This document shows, piece after piece, positions 33,778-42,441 of a stretch of 64,000 nt of DNA. The notes below the pieces were generated by a model. That model was not told the DNA's origin. It made no database searches and was given only the letters and a program-made list of their open reading frames with translations. This DNA comes from Streptomyces sp. MUM 178J (lineage in GTDB: Bacteria; Actinomycetota; Actinomycetes; Streptomycetales; Streptomycetaceae): the NCBI RefSeq assembly GCF_022414575.1, contig NZ_JADWYQ010000022.1:42855-106854 (forward strand), in the 5' to 3' direction. The translations under genes and the position numbers were made by a program. Within the stretch, counting starts at the first letter, position 1, and the number at the start of each line of letters is the position of its first letter.

Positions 33778-34651
33778 CGGCCCCTGAGGGATGTTCTCGC
33801 AGGCCGCGACCCCGCGCCCTGCGCGCCGGGACCCGACGGCCCCTGACGGTCCCCGGCCGAATCGCCGCATGGGGCCCGCCGGGAAGAACCTCACCGGCCG
33901 CCACCCGAGCGATACGGGCGCACCGCCCTCCCGCACCCGTATGCGAGCCGGGGACGGAACTCCCGGAACGCGCCGTCCCCACCGCACCTCCGTGCACCCC
34001 GGGGACTGCGGCGTCACCCCCCGGCGCCCCGCACCACCTGCACCACCTGCACCACCCGAGCGGACGCCGGAGCGACACCCGACGCCGCTCCCCCCGCGCA
34101 GCGCCCCGGGGGACTGCCGTCGCGCGGGAGGAGGCGCGTGGCGGCGGCCCCCGGGGGCGCACCCCGCGGATGCCGGGAACGGCGGGGAACCCCCGCCACC
34201 CCGGCAGCGACGCGGAACGACGCCCCACCCGCATGCCGCGGCACAAAGCAGCCGCCTTGCCGGGGCAGGCTCCCCGGAAGGGACGGGCCGGGCAGGCACC
34301 CAGGGAAGGAAGGGGCCGGGGTAGGCGCCCAGGAGAGGAAGGAGCCGGGGCAGAACCTCCGGACGGCGAGAACGGCGGGAAGCCCTCGCCGCACCCCGCA
34401 CCCCGCACCCCGGCAGCGGACACCGCACCCGCACACCGGCCCGGGAACCCGCCGACCGCGAAGCCGCGCCCGCCCGCGCGGTGCGCAGCAGACTCCCCGC
34501 CGAAGCCGTCACACGGCGGGCAGCCCCAGAAAACCGCCCGAAAACCTCCCCTGGGAGGGCCCCGGGGCGCATCCCCCGGTTACGGGAGGGGGCGGGGTGG
34601 GGGAGACAACCCCACAGACACCCATCAACCACCACGAGAGGCGACACCACA
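33778..34651. other. Long gene-free GC-rich stretch between pnp and the mutase gene
   Basis: No frame shows recognisable protein motifs; open frames are Pro/Arg/Gly-rich shadows. It contains degenerate direct repeats of GGAAGGGACGGGCCGGGCAG type (34270-34350), tandem CACCTG (34030-34050), CCGCACCC (34388-34410), and a second CCCCGGTTACGGGA module at 34561-34607. It looks like a decayed or repeat-expanded spacer. Confidence 0.55.
34561..34607. repeat. CCCCGGTTACGGGA module, copy 2
   Basis: CCCGGGGCGCATCCCCCGG, then TTACGGGAGGGGGCGGGG and TGGGGGAGA, matching the module at 23464-23511 in order and spacing. Confidence 0.6.
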
Positions 34652-36292
34652 GTGACCCAGGACCTCATCGCGCGAGCCAACGCCTGGCTGGCCGAGGACC
34701 CGGACGGCGAGACCCGCGAGGAGCTCGCGAAGCTCATCGAGTCACAGGACCTCGACGAGCTCGCCGCCCGCTTCGCCGGCACGCTCCAGTTCGGCACCGC
34801 CGGACTCCGCGGGGAGCTGGGCGCCGGGCCCATGCGGATGAACCGGGCCATCGTCATCCGCGCCGCCGCGGGCCTGGCCGGGTACCTCAAGGCCAAGGGC
34901 CGGGGCGACGGCCTCGTCGTCATCGGCTACGACGCCCGCTACAAGTCCGCGGACTTCGCCCGCGACACCGCCGCCGTCATGGTCGGCGCGGGTCTGCGCG
35001 CCGCCGTGCTGCCGCGCCCGCTTCCGACGCCGGTCCTGGCCTTCGCCATAAGGCAGCTCGGCGCGGTCGCCGGCGTCGAGGTGACCGCCAGCCACAACCC
35101 GCCGCGTGACAACGGCTACAAGGTCTACCTCGGCGACGGCTCCCAGATCGTGCCGCCCGCCGACGCGGAGATCGCGGCCGAGATCGCGGCGGTCGCGAGC
35201 CTGGACGACGTGGAGCGCGCCGCCGAGGGCTGGGAGACGCTCGGCGACGAGATCGTGGAGGCGTATCTGGCCCGTACGGACGCGGTGCTGGCGCCCTCCT
35301 CCCCCCGTACCGCCCGGGTGGTCTACACGGCCATGCACGGCGTCGGCAAGGACGTGCTGACGGCGGCGTTCGCCCGGGCCGGCTTCCCCGCCCCGGTGCT
35401 GGTCGAGGAGCAGGCGGAGCCGGACCCGGCCTTCCCGACGGTCGCCTTCCCGAACCCGGAGGAGCCGGGCGCGATGGATCTCGCATTCGCCGCCGCCCGC
35501 CGGGCGCAGCCGGACATCATCATCGCCAACGACCCCGACGCCGACCGCTGCGCCGTCGCCGTGCCGCACGAGGACGACTGGCGGATGCTGCGCGGCGACG
35601 AGGTCGGCGCGCTGCTCGCCGCCCATCTGGTGCACAAGGGTGCGACCGGCGCGTTCGCCGAGTCGATCGTCTCGTCCTCGCTCCTGGGCCGGATCGCGGA
35701 CGCCGCCGGACTGCGGCACGAGGAGACCCTGACCGGCTTCAAGTGGATCGCGCGTGTGGAAGGTCTGCGGTACGGCTACGAGGAGGCGCTCGGCTACTGC
35801 GTCGACCCCGAGGGCGTACGCGACAAGGACGGCATCACCGCCGCGCTGCTCGTCGCCGAGCTGGCGTCCGAGCTGAAGGAGCACGACCGCACGCTCACCG
35901 ACCTGCTCGACGACCTGGCCGTGGCGCACGGGCTGCACGCCACCGACCAGCTCTCCGTGCGGGTGGAGGACCTCAGCGTCATCGCCGACGCGATGCGCAC
36001 GCTGCGCGAGCAGCCTCCGGCCCGGCTCGCGGGGCTGCAGGTCGTCACCGCCGAGGACCTGACCCGGGGCACGGAAGCGCTGCCGCCGACGGACGGGCTG
36101 CGCTACTACCTGGAGGGCGAGTTCAAGGCACGCGTCATCGTCCGCCCCAGCGGCACCGAGCCGAAGCTGAAGTGCTACCTGGAGGTCGTGGTCCCGGTCG
36201 CGGACGCGAGTGAGTTGTCCACGGCACGGGAGAGTGCGACGCGGATCCTCTCGGCGATCAAGACGGACCTGGCGAGCGCGGCGGGCATCTGA
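34652..36292 (+). CDS. Phosphohexomutase-superfamily protein, likely phosphopentomutase or phosphomannomutase
   Basis: 546 residues from GTG 34652. Alpha-D-phosphohexomutase domains: LQFGTAGLRGELGAGPMRMN, the phosphoserine loop VEVTASHNPPRDNGYKVYLG (S147), metal loop IIIANDPDADRCAVAVP, sugar loop EEALGYCVDPEG and phosphate loop RPSGTEPKLKCYLEV. The long version is shared by PGM2-type enzymes, which use ribose- and deoxyribose-1-phosphate as well as glucose-1-phosphate. The position between pnp and deoC makes phosphopentomutase activity the attractive reading. No CTACGCGCGTAG site is found upstream. Confidence 0.93.
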   Translation: MTQDLIARANAWLAEDPDGETREELAKLIESQDLDELAARFAGTLQFGTAGLRGELGAGPMRMNRAIVIRAAAGLAGYLKAKGRGDGLVVIGYDARYKSADFARDTAAVMVGAGLRAAVLPRPLPTPVLAFAIRQLGAVAGVEVTASHNPPRDNGYKVYLGDGSQIVPPADAEIAAEIAAVASLDDVERAAEGWETLGDEIVEAYLARTDAVLAPSSPRTARVVYTAMHGVGKDVLTAAFARAGFPAPVLVEEQAEPDPAFPTVAFPNPEEPGAMDLAFAAARRAQPDIIIANDPDADRCAVAVPHEDDWRMLRGDEVGALLAAHLVHKGATGAFAESIVSSSLLGRIADAAGLRHEETLTGFKWIARVEGLRYGYEEALGYCVDPEGVRDKDGITAALLVAELASELKEHDRTLTDLLDDLAVAHGLHATDQLSVRVEDLSVIADAMRTLREQPPARLAGLQVVTAEDLTRGTEALPPTDGLRYYLEGEFKARVIVRPSGTEPKLKCYLEVVVPVADASELSTARESATRILSAIKTDLASAAGI

Positions 36293-36301
36293 CGCCCCCG
36301 G

Positions 36302-36331
36302 TGCGCCGCGCCCCGGCCGGGGCGCGGCGCA
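36302..36331. terminator. Perfect 30-bp palindrome after the mutase gene
   Basis: 15-bp arms beginning TGCGCCGCGCCCCGG, with no loop, 9 bp past the stop. Probable terminator. Confidence 0.6.
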
Positions 36332-36586
36332 GCCGTCCGTCCGCGCCGTGCCCGCCCGCACCGCCCGGACGCGGGAGACCACCGGCGTGCGCCGCCGGCC
36401 GGACGCCCACCTTCGAGGCCGCCCGGGCCACCGCCGACAGGCAGTCGGGCAGCGACTGCGCGCCCGACCATGCCCGGCGGGCACGCGGTGGGAGGCATGG
36501 CGCCCACGGCCCCCGACGCCTGGGCGAGGGGGCTGAAACGGGCTGCGCCGGCCGTGCCGGGCGAGGCGCCCTGAGAAGGGCGTGGC

Positions 36587-37222
36587 TCAGCCGGTCGCGA
36601 GCAGCACCGCCAGCACCACCGCGCCCGCCGCGGCCGGCGCCGCCACCTCGTAGGCCCAGCGGACCTGGGGCTCGCCCTGGGCGCCGGGAAGAGGCCCGCA
36701 GCGCTCGGCCGTCTCCCGCAGGTCGGCGATCGTCTGGTCGGCGGGGGCCAGCCGCGACTCCTGGTCGCGGACGTCTGCCGTGGCGGACGTCCGGCCGTGC
36801 GGATCGTCGTACGCAGCCTGCGCCTGCCGCCGCGCTGCGCGCTTGCGCTGCCGCAGCGATACGGGGATCGCCCAGAGCTGGTACTTGCGGCCGCCCTGGG
36901 TGAAGATCTCGCTCGAGTATCCGGCGCGCACATCGGCCACGGACCCCCAAGGCAGCACGATGTTGCGGAATGGGTTCCTGATGCGGATACGCTCGTCGTT
37001 GGCGAAGACCGCGGGCCGCACGGTGAACGCCACCACGAGCGGCACGACGAGCAGCGCCCCTGCCAGGGCGAGCCACGGGGTGCGGCCCTCGCCGCGGATC
37101 ACGGCGTCGCCGACGATCCACAGGATCAGCGCGAGCAGCAGCCCGCCGCCCACCAGTCCGCCGGTGGACCGGAAGACCCGGTCGGCGTAGGCGGGCTCGG
37201 CGGGCTGCTGGGGACTCGTCAT
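36587..37222 (-). CDS. PH domain-containing membrane protein
   Basis: 211 residues. Two N-terminal transmembrane helices (residues 22-42 GGLVGGGLLLALILWIVGDA and 52-70 LALAGALLVVPLVVAFTVR). A bacterial PH domain follows (FANDERIRIRNPFRNIVLPW, GSVADVRAGYSSEIFTQGGR). A charged segment and a third hydrophobic segment at the C-terminus (AAPAAAGAVVLAVLLATG) complete it. It is on the opposite strand to the flanking nucleoside genes, between the mutase and deoC, as in other streptomycetes from memory. Function unknown. Confidence 0.88.
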   Translation of the reverse strand: MTSPQQPAEPAYADRVFRSTGGLVGGGLLLALILWIVGDAVIRGEGRTPWLALAGALLVVPLVVAFTVRPAVFANDERIRIRNPFRNIVLPWGSVADVRAGYSSEIFTQGGRKYQLWAIPVSLRQRKRAARRQAQAAYDDPHGRTSATADVRDQESRLAPADQTIADLRETAERCGPLPGAQGEPQVRWAYEVAAPAAAGAVVLAVLLATG

Positions 37223-37315
37223 GCCTCCGATTCTGCCGCACGCGCCGGAGCGGCTCCCTCGCGGAGCCCGCAGGTCACGATCCGGCAGCGTCGCCTGCGT
37301 CCTCTGTACAGTCCG

Positions 37316-37327
37316 CTACGCGCGTAG
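37316..37327. promoter_or_regulatory. Nucleoside operator palindrome, site 2 (deoC)
   Basis: CTACGCGCGTAG, 13 bp before the deoC GTG and one base before its -10 box. Identical to the sites at pnp and add. Confidence 0.75.
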
Positions 37328-37328
37328 A

Positions 37329-37334
37329 TATGCT
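37329..37334 (+). promoter_or_regulatory. -10 box of leaderless deoC
   Basis: TATGCT, 6 nt before GTG 37341. Confidence 0.5.
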
Positions 37335-37340
37335 CCTCTC

Positions 37341-38288
37341 GTGACCATGCCCACCACTGCATTCGCTGACGTGACCGCGTCCGACAGCGCACTGCGCCGC
37401 TTCCTCCACGGCCTCCCCGGCGTCGACGCCGTGGGGCTGGAGGCTCGCGCCGCATCGCTCGGCACGCGCTCGATCAAGACCACGGCCAAGGCGTACGCCA
37501 TCGATCTGGCCATCTCGATGATCGATCTGACGACGCTCGAAGGCGCGGACACCCCGGGCAAGGTCCGGGCGCTCGCCGCCAAGGCCGTCCATCCCGATCC
37601 GACTGACCGCACCACGCCGACGACCGCCGCCGTCTGTGTCTACCCGGACATGGTCGCGACCGCCAAGGAGGCCCTGAAGGGGGCCGACGTCAAGGTCGCG
37701 TCCGTGGCCACCGCCTTCCCCGCCGGCCGCGCCGCGCTCGACATCAAGCTCGCGGACACCCGCGACGCCGTCGCCGCCGGGGCCGACGAGATCGACATGG
37801 TGATCGACCGCGGCGCGTTCCTCTCCGGCCACTACCTCAGGGTGTACGAGGAGATCCGGGCCGTGAAGGAGGCCTCCGGCCCGGCCCGGCTGAAGGTCAT
37901 CTTCGAGACCGGCGAGCTGTCCACGTACGACAACATCCGCCGCGCCTCCTGGCTCGGCATGCTCGCGGGCGCGGACTTCATCAAGACCTCCACCGGGAAG
38001 GTCGCGGTGAACGCCACTCCGGCGAACACCCTCCTGATGCTCCAGGCCGTGCGCGACTTCCGGGAGCAGACTGGAATCCAGGTGGGAGTGAAGCCGGCCG
38101 GCGGCATCCGCACCTCCAAGGACGCGATCAAGTTCCTGGTCCTGGTGAACGAGACCGCGGGCGCGGACTGGCTGGACAACCACTGGTTCCGGTTCGGCGC
38201 CTCCAGCCTGCTGAACGATCTGCTGCTGCAGCGTCAGAAGCTGGCGACCGGCCGCTACTCCGGCCCCGACTACGTGACGGTGGACTGA
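37341..38288 (+). CDS. deoC: Deoxyribose-phosphate aldolase
   Basis: Splits 2-deoxyribose-5-phosphate into acetaldehyde and glyceraldehyde-3-phosphate. 315 residues from GTG 37341, chosen because it lies 6 nt after the -10; ATG 37347 (MPTTAF) is the alternative. Class I aldolase motifs are AAVCVYPDMVATAKEAL, DEIDMVIDRGAFLSGHY, LKVIFETGEL and the Schiff-base region GADFIKTSTGKVAVNATP, with VKPAGGIRTSKDA near the C-terminus. The next gene starts 5 bp after its stop, so aldolase and aldehyde dehydrogenase are coexpressed and the acetaldehyde produced can be oxidised. Confidence 0.95.
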   Translation: MTMPTTAFADVTASDSALRRFLHGLPGVDAVGLEARAASLGTRSIKTTAKAYAIDLAISMIDLTTLEGADTPGKVRALAAKAVHPDPTDRTTPTTAAVCVYPDMVATAKEALKGADVKVASVATAFPAGRAALDIKLADTRDAVAAGADEIDMVIDRGAFLSGHYLRVYEEIRAVKEASGPARLKVIFETGELSTYDNIRRASWLGMLAGADFIKTSTGKVAVNATPANTLLMLQAVRDFREQTGIQVGVKPAGGIRTSKDAIKFLVLVNETAGADWLDNHWFRFGASSLLNDLLLQRQKLATGRYSGPDYVTVD

Positions 38289-38293
38289 GCCCC

Positions 38294-39754
38294 ATGAACC
38301 AGACATCCACACCCGCTTCCCCTTCCCCCTTCGAGTACGCGCCGGCCCCCGAGTCCCGCTCGGTCGTCGACATCGCCCCCTCGTACGGGCTCTTCATCGA
38401 CGGCGAGTTCGCCGAGGCCGCCGAGGGCAAGGTCTTCAAGACGATCTCCCCCGCCACCGAGGAGGTCCTCTCCGAGGTCGCCCGGGCGGGCGCCGAGGAC
38501 GTCGACCGGGCGGTGCGGGCCGCCCGCAAGGCGTTCGAGAAGTGGTCGGCGCTGCCCGGCGCCGAGCGTGCCAAATACCTCTTCCGCATCGCGCGGATCA
38601 TCCAGGAGCGCTCCCGCGAGCTGGCCGTCCTGGAGACCCTCGACAACGGCAAGCCGATCAAGGAGACCCGCGACGCGGACCTCCCCCTGGTAGCCGCGCA
38701 CTTCTTCTACTACGCGGGCTGGGCCGACAAGCTGGACCACGCGGGCTACGGGCCGAACCCCCGGCCGCTGGGCGTGGCCGGCCAGGTCATCCCGTGGAAC
38801 TTCCCGCTGCTGATGCTCGCCTGGAAGATCGCCCCGGCGCTGGCCGCCGGCAACACGGTGGTGCTGAAGCCGGCCGAGACAACCCCGCTGTCCGCGCTGT
38901 TCTTCGCGGACATCTGCCGCCAGGCGGGTCTGCCCAAGGGCGTCGTCAACATCATCCCCGGATACGGGGAGGCCGGCGCGGCCCTGGTCGAGCACCCGGA
39001 TGTGAACAAGGTCGCCTTCACCGGCTCCACCGCCGTCGGCAAGGCGATCGCCCGCCAGGTCGCCGGCACCCGCAAGAAGGTCACCCTGGAGCTGGGCGGC
39101 AAGGGCGCGAACATCGTCTTCGACGACGCCCCGATCGACCAGGCCGTCGAGGGCATCGTCGGCGGCATCTTCTTCAACCAGGGCCAGGTCTGCTGCGCGG
39201 GCTCCCGCCTCCTCGTCCAGGAGTCCATCCAGGACGAGCTGCTGGACTCCCTCAAGCGCCGGCTGTCCACCCTCCGTCTGGGCGACCCGCTGGACAAGAA
39301 CACCGACATCGGCGCGATCAACTCCGCCGAGCAGCTGGCCCGGATCACGGCCCTCGCCGAGGCCGGCGAGGCCGAAGGCGCCGAGCGCTGGTCCCCCGCC
39401 TGCGAACTGCCCTCCTCCGGCTACTGGTTCGCGCCCACCGTCTTCACGGGCGTCACCCAGGCGCACACGATCGCGCGCGACGAGATCTTCGGCCCGGTGC
39501 TGTCCGTCCTCACCTTCCGTACGCCGGACGAGGCGGTGGCGAAGGCCAACAACAGCCCGTACGGCCTGTCGGCGGGCATCTGGACGGAGAAGGGCTCGCG
39601 CATCCTGGCGGTGGCGAACAAGCTCCGCGCCGGAGTCGTCTGGGCCAACACGTTCAACAAGTTCGACCCGACCTCGCCGTTCGGCGGCTACAAGGAGTCG
39701 GGGTTTGGCCGCGAGGGCGGCCGCCACGGTCTGGAGGCGTACCTCGATGTCTGA
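38294..39754 (+). CDS. Aldehyde dehydrogenase (catalytic)
   Basis: NAD(P)-dependent oxidation of an aldehyde, most likely the acetaldehyde from DeoC. 486 residues. The N-terminal NAD domain has GQVIPWNFPLLMLAWK and KPAETTPLS. The NAD-site FTGSTAVGK and general base Glu in LELGGKGANIV (E266) are intact. The nucleophile is Cys300 in FFNQGQVCCAGS, followed by DEIFGPVLSVLTF. Its last 8 bp overlap the next ALDH-like gene, implying a fixed stoichiometry between the two proteins. Confidence 0.95.
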   Translation: MNQTSTPASPSPFEYAPAPESRSVVDIAPSYGLFIDGEFAEAAEGKVFKTISPATEEVLSEVARAGAEDVDRAVRAARKAFEKWSALPGAERAKYLFRIARIIQERSRELAVLETLDNGKPIKETRDADLPLVAAHFFYYAGWADKLDHAGYGPNPRPLGVAGQVIPWNFPLLMLAWKIAPALAAGNTVVLKPAETTPLSALFFADICRQAGLPKGVVNIIPGYGEAGAALVEHPDVNKVAFTGSTAVGKAIARQVAGTRKKVTLELGGKGANIVFDDAPIDQAVEGIVGGIFFNQGQVCCAGSRLLVQESIQDELLDSLKRRLSTLRLGDPLDKNTDIGAINSAEQLARITALAEAGEAEGAERWSPACELPSSGYWFAPTVFTGVTQAHTIARDEIFGPVLSVLTFRTPDEAVAKANNSPYGLSAGIWTEKGSRILAVANKLRAGVVWANTFNKFDPTSPFGGYKESGFGREGGRHGLEAYLDV

Positions 39755-40646
39755 TACTCCCGCACGCCTTGGCGTCTTCAAGACCTACAAGCTGTACGTC
39801 GGGGGCAAGTTCCCCCGCTCCGAGAGCGGCCGGGTGTACGAGGTGACCGACTCCAAGGACAAGTGGCTGGCCAACGCCCCACTCGCGTCCCGCAAGGACG
39901 CCCGGGACGCGGTCGTCGCAGCCCGCAAGGCGTTCGGCGGCTGGTCGGGCGCGACCGCGTACAACCGCGGGCAGATCCTCTACCGCATCGCGGAGATGCT
40001 GGAGGGCCGCCGGGACCAGTTCGTCCGCGAAGTGGCGGACGCGGAGGGCCTGTCGAAGTCCAAGGCCGCCGCCCAGGTGGACGCGGCCGTCGACCGCTGG
40101 GTCTGGTACGCGGGCTGGACCGACAAGATCGGCCAGATCGCAGGAGGGGCAAACCCGGTCGCGGGTCCGTTCTTCAACCTCTCCACCCCGGAGCCGACCG
40201 GCGTCGTGGCGGTCCTGGCCCCCCGGAAGTCGTCCTTCCTCGGCCTGGTGTCCGTAGTGGCCCCGGTGATCGCGACCGGGAACACGGCCGTCGTGATCGC
40301 CTCCGAGGAGTCCCCGCTGCCCGCGCTGTCCCTCGGCGAGGTGCTGGCCACCTCCGACCTGCCGGGCGGCGTGGTGAACGTCCTGTCCGGCCGCACGGCG
40401 GAGATCGCGGCCCCGCTCGCCGCGCACCAGGACGTCAACGCGATCGACCTCACGGGCGCCGCGGACGACGAGGCGCTGGCCAAGGAGCTGGAGACCGCGG
40501 CCGCGGACAACCTCAAGCGGGTGCTCCGTCCACAGGCTGTGGACTGGAACGAGACGCCGGGAACGGGCCGGCTGACGGCGTTCCTGGAGACGAAGACGGT
40601 CTGGCACCCGACGGGTTCGCTGGGTGCGTCGGGCTCCTCGTACTGA
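39747..40646 (+). CDS. Truncated, non-catalytic aldehyde dehydrogenase-like protein
   Basis: 299 residues from ATG 39747, overlapping the preceding ALDH. It aligns with the N-terminal coenzyme domain (YKLYVGGKFPRSESGRVYEV, VAVLAPRKSSFLGLVSVVAP, EVLATSDLPGGVVNVLSG). It stops near the point where the catalytic domain should begin, so the GQxC cysteine motif is absent, and the glutamate motif is not recognised. No frame remnant of a catalytic domain follows; a terminator comes 40 bp later, so this is a stable short form. The pair mirrors the catalytic plus pseudo-domain layout of ALDH16 proteins, but split. Role probably structural. Confidence 0.88.
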   Translation: MSDTPARLGVFKTYKLYVGGKFPRSESGRVYEVTDSKDKWLANAPLASRKDARDAVVAARKAFGGWSGATAYNRGQILYRIAEMLEGRRDQFVREVADAEGLSKSKAAAQVDAAVDRWVWYAGWTDKIGQIAGGANPVAGPFFNLSTPEPTGVVAVLAPRKSSFLGLVSVVAPVIATGNTAVVIASEESPLPALSLGEVLATSDLPGGVVNVLSGRTAEIAAPLAAHQDVNAIDLTGAADDEALAKELETAAADNLKRVLRPQAVDWNETPGTGRLTAFLETKTVWHPTGSLGASGSSY

Positions 40647-40686
40647 GCACCGGTCCCGAACGCGCCGTCCCCGAACGCTCCCGAGC

Positions 40687-40725
40687 CGAAGGCCCCGCCG
40701 CATCCCTCACACGGCGGGGCCTTCG
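40687..40725. terminator. Terminator of the deoC-ALDH operon
   Basis: 14-bp stem CGAAGGCCCCGCCG / CGGCGGGGCCTTCG with an 11-nt loop, 40 bp after the stop. Confidence 0.8.
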
Positions 40726-40776
40726 CCCGTACAGTCCGGTGTACGGGTCTTCGCCCGCACACCAAACTCGGCCGGC

Positions 40777-41130
40777 TCAGCCCGGCAGCAGCCCTGCCAC
40801 CTGCCCAACCAGCGGCAAAGTCCCCAGCGAACCGCCCTTGGCAACCGGGTCGGTGGCGAGCGCCGTGCTCACCGGGGGGAAGTCGGCGACCTGCGTGCCG
40901 ACGGCATTGTCGAGCGGGTCGACGCCCGTGTTGGCGAGCGGGTCGAGCTGCAGGCTCTTAACCGGGCCCAGCGCGCCCGGCAACGCGTGCGACAGCCCCT
41001 CGCCCACATCGGCCTGCGCGGCATGCGCGCCGCCGCCGGCGCCGAGGACCGCGCCCGCGGCCGCGGCGACGGCAAGTCCGGCGCACAGCAGGGCACGTCG
41101 CTGATTGCTGGGAGCTGCATGACGGGCCAT
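40777..41130 (-). CDS. Small secreted Ala/Leu/Pro-rich protein
   Basis: 117 residues. The signal peptide RRALLCAGLAVAAAAGAVLGAGGGAHA ends with an AHA-A cleavage site. The mature 80 residues repeat short PL/LP motifs (LPGALGPVKSLQLDPLANTG, VDPLDNAVGTQVADFPPVST, GTLPLVGQVAGLLPG) with no cysteine. The family is common and uncharacterised in Streptomyces. A similar protein is encoded at 48580-48975. Ribosome-binding AGGAGGTAGG lies just before the ATG. Convergent with the deoC operon. Confidence 0.82.
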   Translation of the reverse strand: MARHAAPSNQRRALLCAGLAVAAAAGAVLGAGGGAHAAQADVGEGLSHALPGALGPVKSLQLDPLANTGVDPLDNAVGTQVADFPPVSTALATDPVAKGGSLGTLPLVGQVAGLLPG

Positions 41131-41262
41131 GGAGCACCTACCTCCTCGAAATTGAACACTGCGTAATCAACTCTGCACCCAGAGTAGGGGAAACGGAATG
41201 CCGGAACCCACCGAAGGCCCGGGGGATCCCCTGCGCGGGTCAATGCCGCACACTTGTCTCCC

Positions 41263-41895
41263 GTGAGTTCCCATCCCATCCCGACGCGCGTCGTGCTGCT
41301 CGCCGGCCCCTCAGGTTCCGGAAAGTCGTCTCTCGCCGCCCTCGCCGGACTTCCCGTGCTGCGCCTTGACGACTTCTACAAGGAGGGCGACGACCCTTCG
41401 CTCCCTACGGTCGAGGGGAGCGAGGACATCGACTGGGACTCCCCCGGCTCGTGGGACGCGGACGCGGCGGTGGCGGCGATCGAGGAGTTGTGCGCCACCG
41501 GCCGTACGACCGTGCCGGTGTACGACATCGCGACGAGCGCGCGCGTGGGCCGTGAGCCCCTGGACTTCGGCACGACGCCGCTGTTCATCGCGGAGGGCAT
41601 CTTCGCGGCCGACATCGTGGCGCGCTGCGCCGAACTGGGCCTGCTGACCGATGCGCTGTGTCTGCGCGGCCGGCCCTCCACGACGTTCCGCCGCCGGCTG
41701 CTGCGCGATCTGCGCGAGGGCCGCAAGTCGGTCCCGTTCCTGCTGCGCAGGGGCTGGCGGCTGATGCGCGCGGAACGGGGCATCGTCGCCCGCCAGTCGG
41801 CCCTGGGCGCCCACCCGTGCACCAAGCCGGAGGCCCTGACCCGCCTCCGCACGGCTATGTCCGACGCCCACGACGCTTCCCGCGCACCTGCCTGA
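41263..41895 (+). CDS. Uridine kinase-like P-loop kinase
   Basis: 210 residues from GTG 41263; TTG 41254 is an alternative. Walker A is LLAGPSGSGKSSLAAL (GPSGSGKS), then LRLDDFYKEGDDPSLP (substrate Asp-Phe-Tyr motif of the uridine/phosphoribulokinase family), DIDWDSPGSWD, and IAEGIFAADI as Walker B. FRRRLLRDLREGRKS resembles the lid. It probably phosphorylates a nucleoside such as uridine. It fits with the nucleoside catabolism genes to its left, but lies in its own unit. Confidence 0.88.
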   Translation: MSSHPIPTRVVLLAGPSGSGKSSLAALAGLPVLRLDDFYKEGDDPSLPTVEGSEDIDWDSPGSWDADAAVAAIEELCATGRTTVPVYDIATSARVGREPLDFGTTPLFIAEGIFAADIVARCAELGLLTDALCLRGRPSTTFRRRLLRDLREGRKSVPFLLRRGWRLMRAERGIVARQSALGAHPCTKPEALTRLRTAMSDAHDASRAPA

Positions 41896-41923
41896 GCACA
41901 GGCGAACAGTGCGCGGCTTCCGA

Positions 41924-42310
41924 TCAAGGGCAGCGGCCCGCAAGGACGCAGAACTCGTTCCCTTCCAGGTCTGCGAGTACGACCCAGCTCTCATCGCCTT
42001 GACCGACGTCGACGTGTCGGGCGCCCAGGTCGAGCAGGCGGCGGACCTCCTCTTCCTGCTCCCTGTCGGTCGGGTTGACGTCGAGGTGAAGCCTGTTCTT
42101 GACGGTCTTGCCCTCGGGCACGTGCGCGAACGTCAACGTCGGCGGCACGGGGCCGAGGCGATTCTTGCCCTCGGGCACCACAGGGGAGCCGATGATGACA
42201 ATGCCGTCGCCTTCGTCTTGCACCTCGTAGTCAAGGACCGAGCACCAGAACCGGGCAAGACGGCGGGGATCGGCACAGTCGATCGCCAGCTCGGTGAACT
42301 TGCTGGTCAT
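41924..42310 (-). CDS. VOC family (glyoxalase-like) protein
   Basis: 128 residues from ATG 42310 (MTSKFTELAIDCADPRRLAR). VOC fold with FWCSVLDYEVQDEGDG, the metal-ligand type motif NRLHLDVNPTDREQEEEV and C-terminal VVLADLEGNEFCVLAGRCP, matching the glyoxalase_6-type actinomycete subgroup. Substrate unknown; possible dioxygenase or resistance function. Monocistronic and convergent with the uridine kinase gene, with 28 bp between stops. Confidence 0.88.
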   Translation of the reverse strand: MTSKFTELAIDCADPRRLARFWCSVLDYEVQDEGDGIVIIGSPVVPEGKNRLGPVPPTLTFAHVPEGKTVKNRLHLDVNPTDREQEEEVRRLLDLGARHVDVGQGDESWVVLADLEGNEFCVLAGRCP

Positions 42311-42441
42311 GTCATGACCTCCCGGTCGCACAGCGGATGGCACGGTTGAGATGTTCGCACCTCAGCGGGTGTGGCGTCCCGGTCGTCTTATGCTGAAGTC
42401 GTCGCTTCCGTCCGCCCTTCGGCCCGTCAAGGAAAGTCCCG

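Noticed and set aside
33791..34324. 177-codon open frame between pnp and the mutase
   Set aside because: Pro/Arg-rich, no domain, no ribosome-binding site, and base pattern like intergenic repeats.
32254..34923. 889-codon minus-strand open frame with PPPVN repeats
   Set aside because: Antisense to pnp; the PPPVN part is the reverse reading of the 15-bp tandem repeat.
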